NCBI GenBank assembly: GCA_934281565.1
Contig: CAKQXI010000133.1
Span: 1-6,312, forward strand
Direction: 5' to 3'
Origin: an uncultured Prevotella sp.
GTDB lineage: Bacteria > Bacteroidota > Bacteroidia > Bacteroidales > Bacteroidaceae
DNA: 6,312 bases
Below the pieces are notes generated by a model that was not told the origin of the DNA, searched no databases, and was given only the letters and a program-made list of their open reading frames with translations. Shown here in pieces: positions 1 to 6,267 of this stretch. The position numbers were made by a program, and so were the translations under genes. Positions within the stretch are counted from its first letter, which is position 1. The number at the start of each line of letters is the position of its first letter.

Positions 1-324
1 GTTATACCAATTGTAACCTGAGACCTGAGATGGTTCATCCTGACCTGAGGCATCAAGCATCAGCATCGTAGAAGCATAACCAAAATCGAAATGATTAACA
101 GCACCAGCCCATTGACTGATTGCACCATATTCTATCATGTTGGCATACATACCTACAACCTCTGACTTCAACTTACTTTGGTCTTGAGCCAACACATCAG
201 TCAACTGCCCATCAGTCAATGTGCCGCCACTCGGTTCAGCATCAAGGTCAGAGCAACTTGCCGTTGTCAATAACATAGCACCACCAAGAAGTGCCATCAC
301 ATATTTATTATATATCTTCTTCAT
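1..324 (-). CDS. SusD-like glycan-binding outer-membrane lipoprotein, N-terminal part (runs off left edge)
   Basis: The first 108 codons of a gene that continues past the window edge. The protein begins MKKIYNKYVM and has a lipoprotein signal peptide: a short basic start, a hydrophobic stretch (about residues 9-21) and a lipobox T-A-S-C with the lipidated cysteine at residue 24, followed by S-D, which fits export to the outer membrane. The mature N-terminus includes a KSEVVGMYANM segment and then HFDFGY and MLMLDA segments, as in the helical N-terminal part of SusD/RagB family proteins. These lipoproteins cap the SusC channel and bind the glycan at the cell surface. The start ATG lies 17 nt after the susC-like stop, with an AAAGGA Shine-Dalgarno-like sequence 8 nt upstream, so the two genes are co-transcribed. 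No earlier in-frame start is sensible. The susC neighbour makes the family call firm; the bound glycan is unknown. Confidence 0.9.
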   Translation of the reverse strand, partial: MKKIYNKYVMALLGGAMLLTTASCSDLDAEPSGGTLTDGQLTDVLAQDQSKLKSEVVGMYANMIEYGAISQWAGAVNHFDFGYASTMLMLDASGQDEPSQVSGYNWYN

Positions 325-341
325 TGTTTCTATCCTTTAAA

Positions 342-3300
342 TTAGAACTTAACACTAATACCACCAGAGATGGTACGAACTGCAGAATACTGCATATTAG
401 TTGCCAGCCCGAATGATTGCCTTGGGTCGAATCCCTTACGCTTCGCAAATAATGCTACGTTGTCTGCCGTGAAGTAGATACGAAGACCGTTCAGTTTAAT
501 CTTGTAGAGCATGGACTTAGGGAATGAATAACCTAAGGACAGGTTTGTCAAGCTCAAGTAGTCTGAACTAATCAGCCAACGGTCAGAATTTGCATTTGTA
601 TATTTATCATTAGCGTTAAGACGAGGAATGTCGGTATTGGTATGAGTAGGAGTCCAAGCATTCTCTATATCCGTGCTCCAACCCGTACCAGCATCTGATG
701 CAGAACCACCATGCATCAATGATTGATAACCATTGTCCCAAGACTTGCCACCCAACTGGTAAGCTGCCGCTATGGAGAAATCAACGCCATAAGCTGCTAC
801 CCTTACACCGAAACCACCATATACATCAGGCAAGCAGTCACCTTGCACATAACGATCTGCATTACTCCAACTGCTTGTCTTCTGTCTAACAACATTGCCG
901 TCCTTATCTTTCACATCCTTATAAAAGAGAGCCTGACCTAATTCTGCCTGGTCACCAGCGACAAGCTCCGATGCATCACCATTATATACACCAGCATAGC
1001 TTTTCATATAGAACTGATACATTGACTCACCCTCCTTATAGATACGGCTTCCATCAATTATCTGTCCTTTGAGAGCCTCATCCAATTTGACAATCTTGTT
1101 CTTCCATGTCGTTGCGTTCGCATATACATCAATCTGAATGTTCGTAGTCTTATATACCGTTGAGTTCAAATCAAGCTCAAATCCACTGTTGCAAACCTTG
1201 CCCATGTTGGTCGGGAAAACAGAATAGCCATTGGAAACTGCCACTGGCATATAGTAAAGAAGGTTCTTGGTCAAACGATTATAATACTCGATGCTACCGC
1301 TCAACTTGCCATTCCAAAGATTGAAGTCGAAACCAGTGTTAAATGAGTAGGAAGTTTCCCAAGTGATGTTCTTGTTACCTTTGCTATACAAACTAACAGC
1401 GAAGTCGCCACTGTTATTGGATACTTGATAGATGTCACGATAAGGATATTGGTTCAAGTCTCCCCCATCCTTTGTCAGCAGGGCATCGTTACCCTGGATA
1501 CCATAACTAATCTTATACTTCAAGAAGTTTAGCCAACTCTTGGTGTTTGCCATAAAATCCTCCTTACTAAGGACCCAAGCGGCACCTATGCTACCGAAGT
1601 TACCCCAACGATTGTCTTTGGCAAAGCGAGATGAGGCATCGCGACGATAAGAAGCACTGGCTATATACTTGTCATCGTATGAATATTGAGCACGTGCCAG
1701 CCATCCCTCCGTGGAATACTCATCTGAGTTAGAACCTGTCTTAGGCGACAAGATGGCATTGTTTATCTCAATGACATTAGGATTGTACAATTTGTTCTTG
1801 CTACCCCACAAACCTGTATTCCTCCACTTGTAAGTTTCATGGCCTACAAGCAAATCAATGCTATGTTTGCCAAAGTCATGAACAAATGTAAGCAACTGCT
1901 GATTGTTGAGAGCCGAAGTACGTGAAGTTTGCTTCTGCACGACACCACCTTGGGAAGCATACTGACCATAATATGAGTTGTGAAGAATGCTCTGTATCGT
2001 GTTGTCTATGTCCAAGCCCAAGTTATAAGTAAATTTCAAGCCTTCACAAAGGTTGACATCCACGGACCAGCGACCACTGAAGGCATCTGAAATATATGAG
2101 TTCTTGTTCAACTGTCCAGAAGAAGCAGGATTACTGCCACTCATAAAGTTACGCTTGTACTTATAGCCAGCCAAACCTTTGCCATCACCATAGTCATACA
2201 TAGTAAATCCATGGCTATCAGTCATGACATTGCCATTGGCATCACGTATATAAAGTGGGTAAATTGGAGCCATATAGTTGGCTACATAGAAGATATTTGC
2301 ACTGGAGGTATCGTTGTAATCATCCTTGTTAGTCACAGAATACTGGCTATCATAGTGAGTATATGCCAAATTGGTGGACAACTTCAACCAAGGCTTGGCT
2401 TGATAGTCTACCTTGGCACGAGAGCTATAACGCTCGAAACCTGTATTCTTGACGATGCCTTCATCTTTCAAGTAACCACCCGAGATGAAATAGTTTACCT
2501 TGTCTGTGGCACCAGAGATATTGGCATTATATTCCTGACGGAGGTTGCCGCCATTGAAAACCTCATCAAACCAGTTGTCTGGCAGATAAGTATATGTGCC
2601 GTCGCTATATCCAAGAGTTGCCTTGGGATTTAACTTTCCGTCCAATCCTATGAGACTTTCACCATCAGGCACGGTGAATACATTGTAGCCTACACCACCA
2701 TTTCCTGTCGTTGGCAAAGTAGCGTTGGCATAAGCATTGGCTGCCTCATTGGTCTCATAGCCCTTCGTGCCATATACGCTATTATAGATAGCTGTATACG
2801 CTTTCTCATAATAAGTACCGGGAGACTTGATTACATTATAATTTGGCAATGCACGAGAGGAACTACCCAAGCGAACATCTACATTGATCTCCGCATCACG
2901 TGAATGACCTTTCTTTGTTGTAATCAAGACGACTCCATTGGCACCACGCGCACCATAAAGAGCATTGGATGCTGCATCTTTTAACACGGTGGTGCTCTCT
3001 ATATCCGCAGTATTCAATGCGGATATATCACCATCGTATGGTACACCATCAATCACATAAAGAGGCGCATTGCTGGAAGACCAAGAGCCAATACCACGTA
3101 CACGGATGGTTGATGCCTCGCCCGGCTTTCCACTTGGCTGGGTAACCTGCACACCAGCTATCTCACCACTCAATGCCTGGGTAATATTGGTTACCTGACG
3201 GTCTGCAATCTTCTCATTCTTCAAGACGGCAACAGAGCCTGTAAACGAAGATTTCTTTGCCTTGCCGTATGCCACGACCATAACCTCATCAAGGTTATGC

Positions 3301-3587
3301 GCATCTGGCTCTAAGATTATCTTCATGTTTCTGCCTGCCTTTACTGTCTTGGTGTTCATGCCAATGTAAGTAATCTCTAACTTTGCATCGGCAGCGACAT
3401 TCAATGAGAACTTACCGTCAATGTCGGTAACTGTACCAGTATTTGTTCCTACTACCTTAATGGCAGCACCTACTACAGGCTGTCCATCTTCGGAAGAGGT
3501 GACAATACCGGAAACTTGAGTTTGTGCCAGCGCCATTCCTATACTAAGGAACAGGCTGACGATAAACGTCATTAGTCTTTTTTCCAT
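342..3587 (-). CDS. SusC/RagA-family TonB-linked outer-membrane glycan transporter
   Basis: A complete 1081-residue TonB-dependent transporter of usual SusC length. A signal peptide covers residues 1-21 (cleavage likely after ALA, leaving Q22). A carboxypeptidase-regulatory-like beta-sandwich follows at about 25-93, then the TonB box DEVMVVAYG at 100-108, and the plug domain at about 115-227 with the family signatures VRGIGSW, LYVIDGVPYDG and NALYGARGANGVVLITTKKG. The rest (about 235-1081) is the 22-strand barrel, rich in aromatic and alternating residues and ending in ...ISVKF with the terminal Phe typical of outer-membrane proteins. It has no extra N-terminal STN signalling domain, so direct anti-sigma signalling is unlikely. 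With the SusD-like lipoprotein encoded next, it should import an oligosaccharide into the periplasm using TonB/ExbBD energy. The start at 3587 gives a proper signal peptide; Met6 is a less likely alternative. The substrate cannot be assigned. Confidence 0.97.
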   Translation of the reverse strand: MEKRLMTFIVSLFLSIGMALAQTQVSGIVTSSEDGQPVVGAAIKVVGTNTGTVTDIDGKFSLNVAADAKLEITYIGMNTKTVKAGRNMKIILEPDAHNLDEVMVVAYGKAKKSSFTGSVAVLKNEKIADRQVTNITQALSGEIAGVQVTQPSGKPGEASTIRVRGIGSWSSSNAPLYVIDGVPYDGDISALNTADIESTTVLKDAASNALYGARGANGVVLITTKKGHSRDAEINVDVRLGSSSRALPNYNVIKSPGTYYEKAYTAIYNSVYGTKGYETNEAANAYANATLPTTGNGGVGYNVFTVPDGESLIGLDGKLNPKATLGYSDGTYTYLPDNWFDEVFNGGNLRQEYNANISGATDKVNYFISGGYLKDEGIVKNTGFERYSSRAKVDYQAKPWLKLSTNLAYTHYDSQYSVTNKDDYNDTSSANIFYVANYMAPIYPLYIRDANGNVMTDSHGFTMYDYGDGKGLAGYKYKRNFMSGSNPASSGQLNKNSYISDAFSGRWSVDVNLCEGLKFTYNLGLDIDNTIQSILHNSYYGQYASQGGVVQKQTSRTSALNNQQLLTFVHDFGKHSIDLLVGHETYKWRNTGLWGSKNKLYNPNVIEINNAILSPKTGSNSDEYSTEGWLARAQYSYDDKYIASASYRRDASSRFAKDNRWGNFGSIGAAWVLSKEDFMANTKSWLNFLKYKISYGIQGNDALLTKDGGDLNQYPYRDIYQVSNNSGDFAVSLYSKGNKNITWETSYSFNTGFDFNLWNGKLSGSIEYYNRLTKNLLYYMPVAVSNGYSVFPTNMGKVCNSGFELDLNSTVYKTTNIQIDVYANATTWKNKIVKLDEALKGQIIDGSRIYKEGESMYQFYMKSYAGVYNGDASELVAGDQAELGQALFYKDVKDKDGNVVRQKTSSWSNADRYVQGDCLPDVYGGFGVRVAAYGVDFSIAAAYQLGGKSWDNGYQSLMHGGSASDAGTGWSTDIENAWTPTHTNTDIPRLNANDKYTNANSDRWLISSDYLSLTNLSLGYSFPKSMLYKIKLNGLRIYFTADNVALFAKRKGFDPRQSFGLATNMQYSAVRTISGGISVKF

Positions 3588-3691
3588 AAATCTCTCTCTT
3601 TTAAAACAAACGAATTACCGCCCCTGATATGACACTTGATAACACGGAAGGCAAAACTTACTTAATTCTTTTAAATATTTTTAATCGGCTG

Positions 3692-3723
3692 CAAAAATAA
3701 GTATTATTTAGGATTTCGCCAAA
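3692..3723 (-). promoter_or_regulatory. Bacteroidota-type promoter of the susC-susD operon
   Basis: On the minus strand a -33 element TTTG (3723 to 3720) is followed by a 20-nt spacer and a -7 element TATTTTTG (3699 to 3692). Both match the Bacteroidota sigma-ABfr consensus (TTTG, 19-21 nt, TAnnTTTG) exactly. Transcription would start near 3686-3688, giving a leader of about 100 nt before the ATG at 3587. I see no recognisable riboswitch or strong hairpin in that leader. The start codon is preceded by a purine-rich AAAGAGAGAGA stretch. Confidence 0.75.
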
Positions 3724-3746
3724 CCTTTTTCAAGAAAAGTTGTATT

Positions 3747-3769
3747 GTTCGTAACAATTTGTTACGAAC
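3747..3769. promoter_or_regulatory. Perfect 23-bp palindrome, candidate operator for the susC promoter
   Basis: Two 11-bp arms, GTTCGTAACAA and TTGTTACGAAC, flank a single central base at 3758 with no mismatch. The edge is 23 nt upstream of the -33 element, which puts the centre about 70 bp upstream of the predicted start. That position suits a dimeric activator; a repressor is less likely but possible. There is no T-tract after it on either strand, so it is not an obvious terminator. Which regulator binds is unknown, and no regulator gene is present in the window. Confidence 0.6.
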
Positions 3770-3806
3770 TTCCATTTTGGGTACATAGTTTCGCATCTAT
3801 CATAAG

Positions 3807-3837
3807 AAAAAGCGGCAGCTTTTTTAGAAACTGCCGC
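3807..3837 (-). terminator. Rho-independent terminator after the sugar permease
   Basis: Read on the minus strand, a 7-bp GC-rich stem GCGGCAG (3837 to 3831) and CTGCCGC (3818 to 3812) encloses a 12-nt loop and is followed at once by TTTTT (3811 to 3807). It lies 43 nt after the permease stop codon and upstream of the susC promoter, so it separates the two transcription units. The plus strand has no T-run after the stem, so termination should act in one direction only. Confidence 0.85.
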
Positions 3838-3880
3838 ATATATGAAGAAGAATTAATCTAAATATTCAATAGGCTATTCA

Positions 3881-5089
3881 TCATGACCGAATCTTATAAC
3901 CATGAATACTATAATATAAGATGTATAGGAAGCAAGGCAGACACAACCAGTAAGCCGACTGGGCTCCCACTGCATCCTTCAAGCTACCATAAAGCGTTGG
4001 CAACACGGCACCGCCGAACATCGCCATAATCAACAATGACGAACCTGCCTTGGTGAACTTGCCTAAGTCTGCCATTGCCAAAGGCCACAACGCTGGCCAC
4101 ATCAAGGAGCAACCTAACGCCATCAGTGATATGAAATAAATGGATAGATGGGCTGGTGTAAGCACTACCAACAACGAGCCTGCAATCGCTAACCATGAGC
4201 ATATCTTCAAGGCTGTTGCCTGACTCAGGTACTTTGGTATGAAGATGATGCCACAGATATATCCTATCACAATGCCTATCGGAGCTATCCAAGCATAGTT
4301 TGCCGCTCCCGGCAACCCCAATGAGTTGGCATAGTCCACCAATGTACCTAATGATACTGTCTCTACTCCTACATATAAGAAAAGTGCCAAACAGCCTAAC
4401 AACAAATGAGTGAACTGGAACACCGAGGTCTTGCTTGCTGCGTATGGACAAGCTGGTGCTTCCTCTGCATTATCATCCTCACCTGCTGCTTTCACCTCTG
4501 GAAGTGGAGCCAAGAATGCAAGCACACCCAATACCAAGAATGCGATGATGATAATCCAGAAAGGCTTTCCTAAATCTTCAATGCCTATGAAATGCACATC
4601 CTTGCCTAACAGCCATACAATAAAGATGGATGGGATTGGCCATGCCAACTTGTTACAGATACCCATCAAACTAATACGTTTGGCTGCACTCTCCAAGGGT
4701 CCTAATATTGTGATATAAGGATTGACTGAAGCCTGAAGATAAGCGTTGGCTGCTCCACTTACAAACGAAGCTAACAGGAACAATGGGAAACTTTTCTCCC
4801 CTGCCGAGAGGATGAACAGATAGAATGCCACGGCAAAGATAAAGAACGACAACGACATCGTCTTCTTATAGCCTATGGCCTTGATGGTAAGTCCTGCTGG
4901 ATAACCAAATATCAAGAATGGGATGAATGTTGCCGCTATAATCAAATAGGAGGCTGCGTTGGAAATGCCCAATGATGTTTGTAGCACTGGAACCAACAAG
5001 GAGTTAATACCGAGGGCAAAGCCCAATGAGAAAAACATGATTCCGATAAATGACAAGGGAACCACAAAGTTTTTAGATGATGATTTCAT
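3881..5089 (-). CDS. FHS-family (FucP/GluP-like) sugar MFS permease
   Basis: A complete 402-residue inner-membrane transporter with about 12 hydrophobic segments. Two six-helix halves are joined by a charged cytoplasmic loop at about 198-221 (KAAGEDDNAEEA). Family motifs are clear: NAYLQASVNPYITILGP (115-131) followed by AAKRISLMGICNKLAW (135-150), and DLGKFTKAGSSLLIMAMFGG (341-360) in the second half. These place it in the fucose:H+ symporter branch of MFS, which carries L-fucose, glucose, galactose or N-acetylglucosamine. By my alignment from memory, the two acidic residues key to E. coli FucP (Asp46, Glu135) are Ser30 and Gln119 here, which argues for a GluP-like sugar over fucose. It has its own promoter and terminator. 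It is next to, but not in, the susC-susD operon and may import the monosaccharide released from that glycan. The start at 5089 is the only sensible ATG before the first helix; the stop is TGA. Confidence 0.88.
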   Translation of the reverse strand: MKSSSKNFVVPLSFIGIMFFSLGFALGINSLLVPVLQTSLGISNAASYLIIAATFIPFLIFGYPAGLTIKAIGYKKTMSLSFFIFAVAFYLFILSAGEKSFPLFLLASFVSGAANAYLQASVNPYITILGPLESAAKRISLMGICNKLAWPIPSIFIVWLLGKDVHFIGIEDLGKPFWIIIIAFLVLGVLAFLAPLPEVKAAGEDDNAEEAPACPYAASKTSVFQFTHLLLGCLALFLYVGVETVSLGTLVDYANSLGLPGAANYAWIAPIGIVIGYICGIIFIPKYLSQATALKICSWLAIAGSLLVVLTPAHLSIYFISLMALGCSLMWPALWPLAMADLGKFTKAGSSLLIMAMFGGAVLPTLYGSLKDAVGAQSAYWLCLPCFLYILYYSIHGYKIRS

Positions 5090-5142
5090 TACCGTAAATA
5101 TTATGATTGTTAGTTATTCGTAATTGATTTATTGTTACATTG

Positions 5143-5174
5143 CAAAGTTACAATTATTATTCCTAACTTCCAAG
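5143..5174 (-). promoter_or_regulatory. Promoter of the sugar permease gene
   Basis: On the minus strand the -7 element TAACTTTG (5150 to 5143) matches the Bacteroidota consensus exactly. A 20-nt spacer separates it from CTTG (5174 to 5171), a 3-of-4 match to the -33 element. The start of transcription would be near 5137, giving a leader of about 50 nt before the ATG at 5089. The -7 region is nearly identical to that of the small-protein/GNAT promoter at 6056-6087. Confidence 0.7.
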
Positions 5175-5223
5175 ACTTTTCGGAGAATATTTGGATACTC
5201 GGAAAGCAAAAAAGCATACTTGC

Positions 5224-5856
5224 CTAAATACTTTCTCTGAACTCAAGCAGGTCAAAATACATTAAGCGAGTGTCCAAATCCACAGGCTGCATCTGACGTT
5301 TCTTCTTGTCTTCATCATTCTTTGCAGGAAATGTATAAAGTTCTTCTTGTTTCTCTGAAGAAAACAAATATTGGAAACCATTCTTCTCATAAAATGACAA
5401 AACATTTCTACTATTAACAGCATCAACTATCAAGAATCTACACCCTGTTTTGTTATCAGGATCTATGAACATATGCTTTATCAATTCTAAAACCTCAGAG
5501 CCAATACCTTTATTTGCAAAGTCCTTAGCAACAGCAAGTCTTCCAATAAGCAAACCTGGATACCTTCGCAATACTTTTTCGTGATGAGTAATAGACTTCA
5601 TGTAATCTCGCCTAGAACGAGGCAAATCATTTATTCTAATGCTATCATTAGACAATGTAAAAGCACAAACGATAATGGACATATTACTTTTCAAACGAAA
5701 GCAATACGACTTACCCATCATATAAAAAGAATAATCAGAATAATCTTTACAGAAGAATTCATCCATGTCTGTTTTCCCACATGAAAAAGGCACACATGAT
5801 TTATGAATTTCTTCTGTAAGTATACTTAATTTACAATTATCTACCAAGAACCCCAT
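5224..5856 (-). CDS. GNAT N-acetyltransferase, probable toxin-like partner of the small upstream gene
   Basis: A complete 210-residue GNAT-fold protein. The N-terminal part has a PFSCGKTDMDEFF segment (23-35), which resembles the F-x-CG...LD-FL region of TacT/AtaT-type acetyltransferases. Motif A runs about 103-123 (IGRLAVAKDFANKGIGSEVL) with the acetyl-CoA pyrophosphate loop N-K-G-I-G-S; the usual Gln/Arg at the first motif position is Ala114. Motif B is DAVNSRNVLSFYEKNGF (145-161), where Tyr156 is the likely catalytic tyrosine. A charged stretch DEDKKKRQ (181-188) and an LDTRLMYFDLL tail extend it beyond the roughly 160-170 residues of TacT. Known relatives acetylate aminoacyl-tRNA, but here the acceptor is unproven. 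The gene starts 2 nt after the small gene's stop, so the two are translationally coupled. GC is only 29% over 5641-5760, lower than the transporter genes sampled, which hints at horizontal transfer. An ordinary metabolic acetyltransferase remains possible. Confidence 0.82.
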   Translation of the reverse strand: MGFLVDNCKLSILTEEIHKSCVPFSCGKTDMDEFFCKDYSDYSFYMMGKSYCFRLKSNMSIIVCAFTLSNDSIRINDLPRSRRDYMKSITHHEKVLRRYPGLLIGRLAVAKDFANKGIGSEVLELIKHMFIDPDNKTGCRFLIVDAVNSRNVLSFYEKNGFQYLFSSEKQEELYTFPAKNDEDKKKRQMQPVDLDTRLMYFDLLEFRESI

Positions 5857-5858
5857 AA

Positions 5859-6029
5859 TTATCTAACCATTTCCGCCCACAGTTTACGTGCTGCAATAAC
5901 ACCAGGATTCTTATCCCAATCTATCTTTGGTTGAGACCTAAATTGACGTTCAACCTCGTCTGCACGTTTTTTAAAACGTACTGCATCCTCACCATATAAG
6001 GTAGGAATCGCTTTAATTGCTGTTGCCAT
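5859..6029 (-). CDS. Small 56-residue protein, candidate antitoxin or regulator paired with the GNAT enzyme
   Basis: A short complete gene starting MATAIKAIPTLYGEDAVRF and ending ...ARKLWAEMVR-TAA. From memory, a conserved MATAI(K/R)xIPTLxG start followed by a charged helix is common in small Bacteroidota proteins encoded directly before toxin-like genes, including GNAT enzymes. Residues 14-32 are highly charged and likely helical; the C-terminal part has a W-D-K-N-P turn and a second amphipathic helix (about 44-55). I see no ribbon-helix-helix or helix-turn-helix motif, unlike the DUF1778 antitoxins of TacT. The ATG at 6029 is fixed by an in-frame TGA just upstream. It lies about 20 nt after the predicted transcription start and 2 nt ahead of the GNAT start. 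That the gene is real is well supported by promoter, spacing and composition; the antitoxin role is inference. Confidence 0.75.
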   Translation of the reverse strand: MATAIKAIPTLYGEDAVRFKKRADEVERQFRSQPKIDWDKNPGVIAARKLWAEMVR

Positions 6030-6055
6030 AATTCTTCATTTTAATTATTACATTG

Positions 6056-6087
6056 CAAAGTTACGATTATTATTTCTAAACACCAAA
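6056..6087 (-). promoter_or_regulatory. Promoter of the small-protein/GNAT operon
   Basis: On the minus strand TTTG (6087 to 6084), a 20-nt spacer and TAACTTTG (6063 to 6056) match the Bacteroidota -33/-7 consensus perfectly. The predicted start is near 6050, leaving a short leader of about 20 nt before the ATG at 6029. An out-of-frame ATG at about 6036 opens only an 8-codon frame and is not needed. Confidence 0.78.
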
Positions 6088-6120
6088 GGTTTTAAGGGAG
6101 AAAATTTAGGGAGGGAACTC

Positions 6121-6186
6121 ACTGTCCTGCTCTTAGACAGCCAACTGTCTTAGCCGAACACGAGACTGTCCTAAGCTAAGACAGTT
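6121..6186. repeat. Cluster of CTGTC-type inverted and direct repeats upstream of the small-protein/GNAT promoter
   Basis: Five copies of a short element related to ACTGTCTTAGC lie within 66 bp: ACTGTCCTGC (6121, forward), AGACAG (6135-6140, reverse), ACTGTCTTAGC (6144-6154, forward), ACTGTCCTAAGC (6165-6176, forward) and GCTAAGACAGT (6175-6185, reverse). The outermost perfect pair is 12 bp, AACTGTCTTAGC (6143-6154) against GCTAAGACAGTT (6175-6186), with a 20-nt loop. Other pairings are mutually exclusive with it: AGACAG/CTGTCT around CCAA, and ACTGTC/GACAGT at 6165-6185. It begins about 33 bp upstream of the -33 element. It could be an operator array, an RNA structure or a repeat element; the sequence alone does not decide. 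Confidence 0.6.
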
Positions 6187-6226
6187 TATTATCATACAAT
6201 CCTTTTCTTCCTATCTGTCTTCCATC

Positions 6227-6267
6227 AAAAAATTGTACAGGGCAGACGCATTAAATTGCGCTGCCCT
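6227..6267 (-). terminator. Hairpin terminator of the gene entering from the right edge
   Basis: On the minus strand a stem of AGGGCAG plus CGCA (6267 to 6257) pairs with TGCG plus CTGCCCT (6250 to 6239), with one bulged base at 6246 and a 6-nt AT loop. A T6 run (6232 to 6227) follows after 6 nt. The gap before the T-run is longer than ideal, but stem strength and position at the end of a reading frame support a terminator. Confidence 0.6.

Noticed and set aside
698..941. Two overlapping plus-strand frames of 63 and 72 codons
   Set aside because: Antisense to the barrel region of the susC-like gene, no recognisable protein features.
2211..2633. 140-codon open frame on the plus strand
   Set aside because: It lies wholly antisense to the susC-like gene, which has clear family motifs throughout; no promoter or protein-like domain supports it.
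3588..3691. Riboswitch in the susC leader
   Set aside because: About 100 nt of mostly AT-rich leader without a stable stem or recognisable conserved core.
3984..4451. 155-codon minus-strand frame inside the permease gene
   Set aside because: Overlaps the well-supported permease in another frame; composition is that of an out-of-frame translation.
4410..4718. 102-codon plus-strand frame
   Set aside because: Antisense shadow of the permease gene without its own signals.
5208..5223. T-run after the GNAT stop as a terminator
   Set aside because: On the minus strand T6 follows only a 3-bp GCA/TGC stem with a 4-nt loop; too weak to call, so read-through toward the permease is possible.
5581..5784. 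67-codon plus-strand frame
   Set aside because: Antisense to the GNAT gene, whose motifs are clear; no sign of independent expression.
6143..6186. Invertible DNA switch flanked by 12-bp inverted repeats
   Set aside because: The spacer is only 20 nt, too short for a promoter inversion, and no recombinase gene is in view.
6121..6267. CRISPR array or insertion-sequence ends
   Set aside because: Repeats are short, unevenly spaced and in mixed orientation, with no spacers, target-site duplications or transposase.
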